Shown piece after piece: positions 1 to 12,500 of a stretch of DNA of 64,000 bases. Position numbers and translations under genes: made by a program. The notes beneath the pieces are model-generated. The model was not told the DNA's origin. It saw only the letters and a program-made list of their open reading frames with translations, and did not search any database. Source of the DNA: Apostichopus japonicus (lineage: Eukaryota; Echinodermata; Holothuroidea; Aspidochirotida; Stichopodidae); the NCBI RefSeq assembly GCF_037975245.1, contig NC_092574.1, forward strand, positions 9,337,713 through 9,401,712. Reading direction: 5' to 3'. Every line of letters begins with the position of its first letter. Position 1 is the stretch's first letter.

Positions 1-3000
1 AAAATCAAAACAAAGAGACCAGAGACATTTTTTTGTAATATTTTTTATTTCTCTTTTTTTTTAACCAGAAGTTTGCACTTCTTCGATTTTTATTTAAAGG
101 TAACACCCTCTCAAAGAGTCATGCAGGTTTCTTCCTCTGCTGGCTAACCTCCTCGCTGCATTAACTTCTTCCAGACCTTAAAATCAGGCCAACAATCGTA
201 CACAATTAAAAGCAATTTTCAGACTAAGATTGGAGAGCAACAAAAAAAAAAAACACGTACGGTGAATGTCAACAAATGCGAGTGATCCTACCATCCGTGA
301 TGTGATATTATTTTTGTGATATTTGGGAGCAAAGTGACCCATCAACAAACAGACATAATAATTATTGCATAGCATACCGGTGCAAAAAAACGAAGGAAAA
401 TAAAGAGAAGCATTTTAATCAGTACTATTTCCATCATGTCATTAAAGAAACTTCATCTTATCGCTGAATATCTGTACCTGATTATCCTTTATCAAATTTG
501 AAGCAAAAATTTGGGCAATCTATGAATTATTCTTTCCCCCTTTCTGTTAAGAGTTTGTCAATATTGACGAACCATAACATCTCTTGGAATTAGAGCTTTT
601 ATCTTTTCACTGAATATCTGTCTTTTTTATCATCCTTTTATTTCACATCTGAAGCAAGATGTGGGCAAACTATGAAAGCTTTTTTCTGCATTGGTTAAAG
701 TTTTGTCAAAGATATTGACAAACGGTCTATACGCAGTGGAAAACAGATGTAACTGGGGCTGGTCCAAGCAGACATCTACTGATTTTTTAATTGACTAAAT
801 CACTAATTTTTGACTCATTAGAGTGGATAGCAGCAGAATTCTAATTGAAAAATAAAAAATGCTTTTACACTCCTTTAGCTTTTCCCTTTGGGTTGTCAGC
901 AGCATTCTTCTTTAACTCTTTTCCCGATTACCGTTGCCTTTCTCCAAACTTAGTCTGGCTAAATAATAACCATGTTTAAACACTACCTTAAACCACCTCA
1001 AAACTGCATGTTTTATGAGAAAAGTTGAAAATTTGACGTTTAAAGTTGTCAAGATTGATAGTTAGCACTCTGGGCTTTAAAACAAGGAGACTCGCAGAGG
1101 CTTCACAGTGTCAGAATCGGTTCCTTGGGCCAATTTCATAGCAGCCGCACCCAGTCGTGGTGCGCTGCCGAAAGAGGCGTATAGTCGCACTTCGTAAACG
1201 AAGTTTATGGCATTTAAAAGTCGTAGTCGGGTATAATAGGAGTGTGCTTCATGGGAGATAACTCGACCAATCAGGCGTCCACTCTCTTATAATCATTTCT
1301 TTCGACTGATGAGAGAGTATGCTATAAAATAGCGATACTTACAACTCACGGAAAGATTTGGATTTCGTTGAATCCAGAGAGAAAATATTCTCGATGGCAC
1401 AAAAACAACATGCCTCTACCACTAAATTCACGCTGGAATTCGGGTAACAAAATTTTAGACTTGTCAGAGTTATAAAACTTGACCGTCTTTCGATGAGTCG
1501 CAGACTACATCTTCTACATTAAGCAATGGTAGTGATAAATATCAGAAAAAGATTAATAATAGTCAAGAGAAAAATAACACCACAAAACAAAACATTTAAT
1601 TAATACATCAAGCAATGAAACTTAATTACTTTGTACACCAACAATTCATTCATGATCTCTTCCGTAAACTGAAAAAAAAATATATTAAACACCACATCCT
1701 TGACCCAGTCTGCAAATATCTTCCAAAAGGTATGATTTCAATCAATCGTCGTAACTTTACTTTAATCTAATACAAGGATCGAGAAAGCTTTTATAAAGCT
1801 GTTAGGCAACAAAACTAACCTCCCCCCACCCATCCATCACCCATCCCCCTTGAATATTCGAATATATAAAATTTTATCATCTCTCAAAACATTCTAGGAT
1901 GCAAAAACAATATTCCCCTCCTAAGGAAAGTGAATCAGTTCATGGGGAAAAGTTGACAGTTCAATATGGGTTATACATTTTGTTGTACAACCGTCCATTT
2001 AGTGGGGTTAGTTTTTAGCTTGATAACAACTACTAGGGTACAATTGATCAATCAATAATCCATCAATAAACCGTATCATGATGTAACCACACTCCTGAAC
2101 AATTGAACTAAAAAAAAACATTTTCTAAAAACAAGCAGAGAAGGGTTCTTCTTCCACATTGTTAATCATCCAAGACATAATAATACATGGAAGATCTTAA
2201 GTACAACTGCCAAAAATTAAAAATAAATCAAAAATATACTCAGGAAATTACACAAGTTTCATAGCTATACGCAGCTGGATAAGCAGAAGAAGAACATCCA
2301 CTTTTTGAAAATATGCAGAGGACCGAACAGTATCTACCTAGTTTCCAATATTCAATCTTCGGCTTTTCTTGTATGTGAAAACGTAGGGTAGAGAGAAGAC
2401 GTCAGGATTGGAGAATTTGAAGAAACGGCTGTTTCTCATCCAAAATATTCTATTAACCTAACCCACAAAACAGTTAATCGGGAGAGAGATAAATTACTTT
2501 CAAAAGAGGAGGTTTTGCATGTGTTGAAACAGAAAAAAATATTCCAATCAAGAAAAGTTACAAATTATCCTACACACTAGCATTGCATATATACAAATAT
2601 ATAGATATATAATTCTCTATTTAACGTTTTAAAAAAACACAACCAACTATGATAAACTTCTCTAAACATTACAAATATAAACCAATGTCTGTCTTGGTGA
2701 GAAAAAAACAAAAGACAATTAAAAAATAAATACTCTGAGATACTCACTACTTACAAAGACAGAAAACACTTCTTTTGTTTTTACACAATTTAAATAACTA
2801 ATAGGGTTGCAGCATTTTATGCCAATGGGATCAAAAACTAGATGATAAAAAGGACCTTTCCCCCTCTCTCGTTTAATTGTAGGAAAGAATATTGACATCT
2901 CCCGAAAAAAAAGGGGAAGAAAAAGGAGTTTATTACTAATTTATACTCCTCCGAATAGTACCAAAATTTATGCCAGACATGGCAAACAAAGTGATTTGCT

Positions 3001-3382
3001 TTCATTAGATTTTTATCAGTTGGGTTGACCTTAAAACCTTAATTAAATCGCTACGACTGTTGATTAAATCTTAACACAGAAAACATAATACTCACTTTGC
3101 ACATTGGACAGCCATCCAATGGACATACGTATTATTGTAAAAGGAATGACCCTGTACTTGATAATTTCACAAATCAGGGTTGTGAACACCAGGGTATCAA
3201 TCATTAAATCAAGTGTCCAGGAGAATGAATGTTCGTCCAGAGGCCATAAAAACATACCAGAATATGGTCTACCAAAAACTGAATTCAACGGTAGCTTTTA
3301 AAGTAATGTGCTTTAACTGTTACAGAGAGAGATCATGAAGAATTGTGGTGTACAATTAAAACGTGTTTAACCTTTGACCTTT
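1..3382 (-). other. Probable 3' UTR and downstream flank
   Basis: AT-rich sequence after the stop codon. Candidate AATAAA hexamers on the sense strand are at 2929-2934, 637-642, 89-94 and 44-49, so the 3' UTR could be about 0.45 kb or up to about 3.3 kb. I see no further gene. A GC-richer repeat-like block lies at 1125-1330. Confidence 0.5.
1125..1330. repeat. GC-richer block, possible MITE or SINE fragment
   Basis: It starts near GGGCCAATTTCATAGCAGCC, a sequence resembling the end of a common invertebrate MITE family (from memory). It includes a CTTCGTAAACGAAG palindrome (about 1187-1200), a CTCGACCAATCAGGCG stretch, and imperfect inverted ACTCTCTTA/TGAGAGAGT. Termini and target duplication were not found. 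Confidence 0.3.
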
Positions 3383-3514
3383 CTAAAAGTTACTACCATT
3401 GTTATTATTGTTGGGACCGCTGGACCAAAGGTTCCAGCCCCCTCCAGCGCCGTTGGTCGATGGACTGCTCCAGATGCTGTTACTGAAGAGCCCCCCGAAT
3501 GAACGGTCCGGTTC
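3383..3514 (-). CDS. TMEM131: TMEM131 exon 35: C-terminus and stop (residues 1880-1922)
   Basis: It encodes EPDRSFGGLFSNSIWSSPST, GGGWNLWSSGPNNNNNGSNF and a TAG stop. Three tryptophans (about 1894, 1906, 1909) end the protein. The region corresponds to the C-terminal TRAPPC8-interacting part of TMEM131 (inferred from position). Acceptor TTATTGACAG directly follows a T-rich tract. Confidence 0.94.
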   Translation of the reverse strand, partial: EPDRSFGGLFSNSIWSSPSTNGAGGGWNLWSSGPNNNNNGSNF

Positions 3515-6500
3515 CTGTCAATAAATAAAAAAACAAGAAATGATAGCCTACACTTCAAACTCTAGCCTTGCCTGAAAACTTTTGATTGAGATATTGCCAG
3601 TCTCGTCCATCCACATGTAAACAGCCACTTAACTAGCCTGGATCCCATTGGCAGCAAGATCTTTGATAAACGGACTTTAAGAATATCTAGCAAAAGGAAA
3701 AAATTCCAACTTATCATATGGGGAACAAGACACTAGATAAGGGGCCGCAGCAAATTTGTTCCCTAACCAAACTTACCCTCTCACCCCTTCGCAATCCCTT
3801 TCTTTCCCTGTAAACCATTCAAGAAGTGGTCTTTGAATCATTAATTTGAGAACTTGGATCACAAACAATCATTGATCAACAACAACAACACATTCTAAGA
3901 AGGGTTAATTACAATCGATATCTATCCCCAGGCACTATTAATACTCCTCAAACAGAAAACAAAATGCCTTACTCTGTTAGCCTGAGTCGTCAGACCCAGT
4001 CCACCACTGTTGTCCAGTAAGGACCCTCCGCTGTTGTCCAGTAAGGATCCTCCGCTGTTGTCCAGTAAGGACCCTCCACTGTTGTCTGGTGAATTCCACA
4101 TAGGGAACAGACTGCTGTTGGAGTTGCTCCAGTCGCTGGCGCTTGCGGCACTGCTGCTGGGAGGCAATGGGATAGGTCCCATCGGAGACCCCATGTGACT
4201 TGTAGGGGGGTTGATGCTTCCATTGTGATCCCAGATGGAAGAAGAGGAGGCTCCTTGTGGTGGTGTGTAGAAGCTCTGAGAGCAAAAAATAAGGAACAGG
4301 AGAGAAAAGAGAAAACAAGATGGATGACATGCTGAACCATCTCCTGTCAAATTGCTTGTGAATTACTCCCTTTGACGACCGTAGCTACTTCCACCTAGAA
4401 TCTTTCACTGCAAATTAGACAATGCATAGATGCATCTGTTGCAAAAAGTATTGCCTAGCAACAGGGTCAAAAGTTAACGGATAGCCTGTGGACAGAAGAT
4501 ATGTGTTCGATGCCATAGTCCGATCAGAGGTTTAGATTGGAATGCGGCTGACGTTACGACAGCTATTGCCTGCTATTTCATGGTTCCTTCATCTTTAACG
4601 ATATGCTCAATGTCCAACGATGTGAACCTTGAAATTCAGATCGAAGATGCTGTTGGTTCCTCAGTATGAACCAACTCGTTGAGGTTGATTCATTGTTTTA
4701 AACATTTCTGATAACTGAGGAAACAAATTTAAAGTCCCTTTCACACAGACAATAGCGGAGCCATGAATGACATCTAACAAGAGGCCATATAAACAGTCCT
4801 ATCTTCCTACAAACTTTCATCACTTCTAAAACAGATGATATAATGATCTGTTTTGCTATCCAAGACAGTCAAACACCAACACATTATATCAGAGTGATTC
4901 CACAAGGACAGGAACTATTACGCTTGTTTTCAATAGAATATGTGCAGAAGTTTCCAGGAATGAGGAAAGTAAAAATTCACATTTTTCAGTACAAAGTGAC
5001 AGGTAACTTCTCAAGCAACCAAGTATGTCATTTATTGCCCCTTAGAGGCTTCATTCATGTACTAGACTCCACTACTTAAATGTTGTTCCATTTTTGCAAG
5101 GTTAACTATTTTTGGCATTTTATACCAATACCAGATTTACATCTTCTTTTCTCTTTGCATTTGTACAGATAATGAAACAACTGATAGAAAAACATGAAAA
5201 GAATTTCAGAGAGAGATCTCAAAGTGATTCTTGTGATGCACTCACCGGCTGGGAGCTTGGAGGGTTGTTCACTGGTCCGGTAGACCACTTTGGTGGCGAA
5301 TGGTGAATCGGGGTGTTAGGGAATCCAGGGGGTGACTTCCACAGGCTGTTTGAACCTGGCGCTTTGCTAATAGGAAAGTTCTTCCAGTTCTCTCCTCCCA
5401 AGGAGTTCAAAGCTGTCAACAACAACAACAAAATATTCTGAATCAATGGGATTTTGAGATGTGAGAGGGTATTAGGTCACTTTACCACTACTTACATAGA
5501 TGACACAGAGTCACTGCATTGATCAGTCTAGTAGCCAAGGTAAAGCACTATAGCAACAGATCGATGGTTGCAACCTGCTATTCTTGAAGAGCTTGAATTA
5601 ATATACTCCCAACAGATGTCCATCCTAGCCCTTCACTAACCACACATATCCCTTGTCTCATCCGATCCATTCCTTCACCAATCCAGATCTATCCATTCTC
5701 TAAACTAGATGATCTCTATCCCTACACCAATCCACCTGACATCTTCACCAATTGAACCTTCATTAATATCACCCCCCTCCCCCTCCCCAGTCATTAATCC
5801 ATGCCCTTCCCACATACATCCTTATTCCTTCACTAATTCCACCTCTATCATTTCACTAATCCCCCTGATCCCTAAACCGATTGAACCTTCAAGAATCAAA
5901 CTTTCCACCCCCTCCCCTAAAATTATCTTAAAAAGTAATCCAGTTCCCCTCCGACATCCATCCTTATTCCTTCACAGACACAATCCTATTCCTCGACCAT
6001 CCATCTACTCAAACATCCCAGCTCTATCATCCCTTCACCCGTCCGATGTATTTTATCCACAGCGGTCCTACCTGCTCTTCCACTTGAGGAGAACCGACTA
6101 CCAGGAGCCTCGTGGTGGTGGGGATAGGATAGGGACGAAGCATCTCCTTTTGGCCCTTGCTCCCAGACACCCACTCCAAAGTCATCTGCCGAGAAATGAG
6201 GGGGGGGGGGGGGAAAGAAACAAAAGGGTGATGAGAAGTGAAAATGCACCCATACAGAAGATAATGGCACAGATAGATGAATAATCAAATCAAATCACCA
6301 TCTAACAGTGTACTAAGAACATGCTATATCTCCTATAAGAGTACAATATGGCAATGTGGATTGTGACAAATACAAAAGCAAACTGCAATTTGGCTTCTAC
6401 CCTAGGACGTCTTAGATATATGGATAGCTATATGGATATTCAATATACACTCCAACATCCCCCAACCCCAACCCCTCTCCCCCCTGTCCCCAGCCGTACC

Positions 6501-9500
6501 CAGTACGACGTTTTTCATGTATTCACTTTAATGAAGTTCCCAGAGATGAAGTTCTTGTTTCCTTGCCCCCCGCTCAACCCTCCCCCCACCCCAGAGAGAT
6601 GGAAATGTTCATGAAAAGGCAATAAGCTTACTCTCAGAAGTCTTTGAATAGTAGTGGACACACACTTGCTTCAAAAAACTTCATATTTAACAACAACAAC
6701 AACAAAAACAAAAGTTTGAGCCAAAACTATGCTTACAAATTAGTTATGTGCTTCCACAGAGCTATGAAGCCTTGAAAGGAATGTACACTGTTGTTCCATG
6801 GCCTTTGACCAAATACAACTGCAATTTCAGGTACTTAACCACAAAACAAACAACAACTGCAACCAATCTAGCGTCCACTCACCTGCGGAATATCCGTAAG
6901 ACGGCTGCAGCCCGGAAGATGCTCTCAGTCTTGCAGGGCCCTGATCCATTTGCTTTATCTTGGAAAACATTCCAGAGCTTTGGAAAGGAAAATCAAAACA
7001 GAAGCAAAAATGAAGGACTTCACCAAACCATTCATACACTAACAATTGTTCTTTGTATTTGGTTCTTCATGTAACATCAAGTCATATCCAGCTAAATATA
7101 ATTGTCCAAAAGTGATTAATTTTTTCCCATTATTTCCACAACTTTTCCCAAAGAGAAAGTACCATTATAATTTGAGAGTTTGACGAATGGTGATTACTCG
7201 AGTGACCACCAGTGCTGTGGGCCAGTGGTAAAGATCACTGGTTGTGAGTATTAACCACCATCAGGTTAAAGTTCACTGGGTATTATCCTATCTGACAGTA
7301 AAATTCATTATGGCCTATCTCACTCAGACAGAGGAAACCTTTCATAGTGACTAACGGACTCTGTCTGTGAAAGACAGACTTTCACTGTGACTAAATGACT
7401 CAAGTCTTTGGTTTCCATACAATGGCAGTGCCAAGCGGTAAAGACAGGTGGAGTATAGAATAATCTTACTTGGTCGGGCTGTTGGACGTTCCGCTGCTTG
7501 TGTCCGAAGCTGAATCCGGATCACGAGGGTTCTTCAAAGTTCGGCCTCTCATCAGTCCAATGTTAGATTTACTGCCTCCGACTCCTGCCACAGAGAAAGA
7601 GAGAACCAGATTAGACAAACTACTATTAAACTAAAACCCAACTGTCGTGATGCATATAAACTAATCAGACATTACATATGAAAAGCTTTGTATTGTGGGC
7701 TCTCGCTAACGAGTTAGTTTTACGGAACTGAGCAGAAATTAAACATTTTGGAAAATGTGTGGTTTTGTAAAAAGCTGAGTGAGTTTAATCAAGTTGATCT
7801 TATCTTATATATATATATAAATGACAGAACTCACCTTGTACGGCTGAGAATGCGGATACCTTGCTGTTAGGAGTAGAGTTGGTCTTGCTGAGTCTGGGCT
7901 TCTTCACGTCGGATGACTTTCCGGAGACCACACTGCTGTAACTGTTGGTTTTCTCTGCTCCTCCTCCGCCGCTCTTCTTGGTCGTTTCGTTAGCTCCGCT
8001 ACCACTCGCAGGGTTACTCTGACCGATGAAGGGGTTTCTGGTCGGTGTCTGGACCAAGGAAGCCTTCTGGGTAAAGGCCACGGGATGTTGAGGAATGTGC
8101 GGTGGCATGGGCCGTGGCAGCTCCCACAGAGGTGGCGGCGAGTCCTTCTCTCTCTCGCTGCTCGCAGTGCTGGTCGTGTCGCTATCGGATGGTTTAGCTA
8201 TAATCAAACGAGGGCAAATTAACTTTAGTTATCTGGGCAACTAAGTATGTTTACAAGTATGTGAGTAAGTATGTTAATACTAACAGTAGCTTACAAACAA
8301 TGGCAAACTGGAACACAAATCCTATAAAATTCAGACCAAGAAGGAAAGAGAATACATTACATGATTAACAACAACAACATTGCAACCTACACTTTGACAC
8401 ACACAAGGCTTAGGTATTGGTTCCATGAAAAGACATGACAGCCCATATAAAGTACAAACAAGACAATACAGGGCTTGGGATATGGGGGGTGATGGGATGG
8501 GGGGGTGAGGGGCTGGGAAATGCCAAATTAGATCTATCAAAACAGTAAGCTAAAACATGTGAAAACTATCGACAGGTCCTCAACCCAGCAGATTGAGTGC
8601 ACATATGATATGACGGTAAACACGTCTTTATTCCCCCTTGCGATTGTCCTCGATCAAGGTAAGACCACCATCAGCTTGCTTTTCACAGCCAACCATTCTG
8701 TCTAAGTAAATACTCATTATATCACAAATAAATGCATATATATATATATATATATATATATAGGCAGCACTTAACATACTTAAGCTGCGACTCACAAGCC
8801 ATGCCGACTGTTGCCATGGTAACAAGGAAATAGCGATATGATACAACACTCTACAGCATTCTTCAGGTCAACTAAACCTTCCCCGGCTCTTTGCCGAAGC
8901 AGTTCATGATCAGCCGTCAAAATCGACCAGAGAACTAAGAACATGACTTACTCTTAAGTTTGATATTTCTGGTTGCCTTGGCAGCAGCTTTGGCTGCCAA
9001 TGAATGAGGCGAGGTTGGTTCCTTGGAGCTTGGGTGTTGCGAGGCAGGGTGGTACCTCTTACGCCCGGCTTCCAGAGAAGTGGTGTACGGCAGTTCCAAA
9101 GAACTGATGTGAGAAGAGAAGACGTGACATGTTATGACAGTTTTCAACACCACTCAGAAAAACTTTATTCACAGACTCTAAAAGCATATATTACCTGCAA
9201 TGCTGTCAAAACAATAGAGGTCGAAGGAATACAGTGTTCATTTATGGTTATAAGGAGCCTTCCCTTTCACTATAAGCTAATGTTGAGCTGGTATTCATGG
9301 TACAAGTGTCTCTTGTTGCTTCCAAATGTAAGTTAACGGTACTGGATGTTATTCTAATATCAAGGAGATTACTACAAAAGACGCAGCAAAGATGTCACCG
9401 TCCTACTGATTCTGATCAATCCTTGCAACCATATATTTAATCTAGGCCAACCTTTAGGATTTGTTCTAGTTGTCCCTCTGACTAGTTTTGTCTGCTACAA

Positions 9501-12500
9501 CCATCTCCAAAGTGACAGAGGGCGATACCCTGGTCAAAAAGATCACGGCTCATTGCAAGATGTAAAACATTCTGAGTGAAATATTGCATGCTGTATATTA
9601 TTTCATGAATATCAGGTCTTAATCTTTTCTCATCAAATTCTGCTGCTGCTGCTGCTGCTGCTGCAGGTCTAAGAATCTTCTTACCTTGGTTTGTTTACGT
9701 CACCAGTCTTTGGGAGGTACTTTCGTCTCGATGATCGGCTCTTGACGTCTTCAAAGCTGTTGTCCTCGGTATCTGCCGAGTCCACGGCAGCGTTACCCTT
9801 GCTGGTCTGTCGGGACTTGGTCGGCAACAGCTGAATGTCGTCAATTTGATTCATAGTCTGAAAGGTGAACGTAGTAATAACATAGTGTGTAACTTTAGTA
9901 CCTAACAAGACTACCCCTGAATATAGCTGAAGTTAGGAATAGTGAGATTCTGGTTCTCTCTGGCCCTTTCCTCCAACCACTGTTTTTTTGACCCATGGAA
10001 AAAGTTAATGGAAACCCCTCGGTCCAAACTACCACAGTTCATGGCAAGTGTACATTGTCTAGCCTATTTCACATATGAGTAATCTAAGGCTGTAGCTCTT
10101 CTAGCCATTCACTGGTAAGGCTCATGAACAGCTTTTTTTTGGAGGGGGGAGGGGGGGGTGTTGTTAACATGAATTCATCGGGTCCCCATGGACATTTATA
10201 CTGGTAACGTAACTGAAGTAAATGGAAATGAACATGGTTTTAAAATGCAGTCAGATACTTTTAAGATGAGTAAGCAGACTACTTGGAAATTAAATTCAAA
10301 ATTTCAAAATTCAAATATGTTGCTCATCATTTTATCTCCCAGAAAGGATGAAGTTTCTTCCCCTTTATGTACTCTATACGATACTCACTTGGCGTTTTCC
10401 TCTATCGGCTTGTTCAGAGTCGGCTGTGGACTCTTCCGTCGTTGTCGAGGAGATATCGTCGCTATCATTGGTTTCTTTCGTCTCGTAATTTTGTGAAGTC
10501 TTGAGGGAGCTCTTGAAATCCTTCCAGGATTGCTGCTTCCCTACGTTTCCTTTGGCCTTACGCTTGCTCTTGCTCTTCGACTCTAGAGGGCGTTCCGGTG
10601 AGACGTTTTCTTCCAGCTGTGTGGGTTCCTCCGGTGGCTGGACTTCCGGAATCTGGTCTTCTTTGATATCGGGTACTTCTGTCTCTTCTGCCGCCTGCTT
10701 CTTCTTGGTACGATTACCAGTCTTCGTTTCCTGGTTAACTAAAGTTTCATTCGATGAGGGTGTCTGCTTTTCACTACGACCGGCTCCTGTCGATCGATTA
10801 TTGCTAGTACTGTTTTGGAGGTCGTTGATTTTCATCTTCTCTCGAGGGAGGTTTATTTTGGATTCTGTGTGTCTAGGATCTAACTGCTTATTGTTGTTTA
10901 GGGAGGAGGACCTTTGTCTTAATGAAAGTTTGCTACTTAAGTTTCCCAGGACACTATCGAAGAAAAGAAGAGATTAAATATTCAAGTAACCTGATCAAAA
11001 TAGAAACAAGCATTGATGGTAAACAATGACTTATGGGCCACACACTGGCCTATAGTTCACACTAGGTATATGCATTGATGGTTCATACTGGCCTATAGGT
11101 TACACACTAGGTACATGCATTGATGGTACATAATGGCATATAGGTTACACACTAGGTACATGTATTGATGATACATAATGGCATATAGGTTACACACTAG
11201 GTACATGTATTGATGATACATACTGGCCTATAGGTTACACAATAGGTTCATGCATTGATGGTACATACTGGCCTATAGGCTAAACACTAGGTACATCGAT
11301 TGATAATACGACCTAGGATATAGATCACACACTAGTTATATGCATTGATGGTACATACTGGCCTATAGGTCACACACTCATACCATGCGTACAGTTACTG
11401 AGGTTACATGATGTAACAACAATCAGGTCAGTGTGAAACCCCAGGTTCTTTTTTCCTGTTTACAGACCCAATCAATATTTGCAATGTCGGATAACAAATT
11501 CAAGTTCCGTAACCCTTACCTTGTTTTCTGTTTTTTATTGTTGTCTGCAGCTGCCCCACCACCTTCTCCAGAACCTGACGGACCAGATTTGCCTCTCCCG
11601 GTATCCCCGATCGATCTCAGGTCCAACTTCTTCCACGTCTGACCATCCGGGGTGCTGTTGTTGCTGGCGGTCTGTGCAGGCAGTGGCTCCATGAAATGCA
11701 CTGCTTCCAGGTAGGCCACCATACATATGACCACCAGGAAAAAGCACATGACCGCGGCTACGACAAAGTACATGGGGTACTCCCAGGCGGGTCGAGGCAC
11801 TGCGGCTGCGCACATTGAGAGTAAGTGGTGGGGCAGGGATGCGATCAGGTTGTACTCTAAGATTTCCTTATTGGCCAACTGGATCTGAAGTGTCCGAACC
11901 ACCCTGGCCAGAGAAAAATCTGGACAAAACCTGTCAAATGACACGGGAAAAAAAATTGTAAAAGTTATTGCAAATCATACGTTGGTTGGTCAAACAGCGT
12001 CTTGGTTGTGTTACACCTTGTCAATCTCAATAAATTGATCCACCAGTCAATTAAATAATCAATCACCTTATGAATAATGTATACATAGAATTAAATTTGT
12101 CTCCTGATCGGAAATTAAGGCGGCAGATTCTACAAAACTGCATGAAATACAAGGTTCTAAACTGATGGTGGCAGTCTTCATCAATCAAACACATAAAACA
12201 TAACATCCTGACACTGCTGTTTTCTTTTTTTGAAAATGGTGTTTGTGAAGTAAGTTGTCGGTAAGTAAACCTAAAAAGCCCCCCACCACCCCCACCCTCT
12301 CCCCACCTAACCTGTGTACCACTGGCTGTAACATTGACTACAACACAAAAGATTAACTGTATTACCTGACTGTAGCACAAAAAAAAACCTACTCTCAGGG
12401 ATGACTTTTCTTAAATGATTTTAGCGATGCAATCTCCCCTTTGTCAAAATTCATGCCTTGAAAGAGATACAATATAAATCTACAAAGGAGTTGTGACGAC

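Noticed and set aside
3064-3301. Opposed open frames of 65-74 codons after the stop codon
   Set aside because: They are short, have no family similarity, and lie in the probable 3' UTR.
3977-4340. Two other open minus-strand frames over exon 34
   Set aside because: They are Gln/Arg- and Thr-rich shadows kept open by the 24-nt repeat. Only the frame with DNSGGSLL joins exons 33 and 35 in phase.
5709-6284. 191-codon plus-strand open frame
   Set aside because: It lies in pyrimidine-rich intron 32 and runs antisense through exon 32. The predicted protein is Ser/Pro/Ile low-complexity with no motif.
10501-10977. 158-codon plus-strand open frame
   Set aside because: It is antisense to TMEM131 exon 26, whose sense frame is supported by phase and family motifs.
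11433-11694. Plus-strand open frames over exon 25
   Set aside because: They are antisense shadows of the conserved TMEM131 transmembrane exon.
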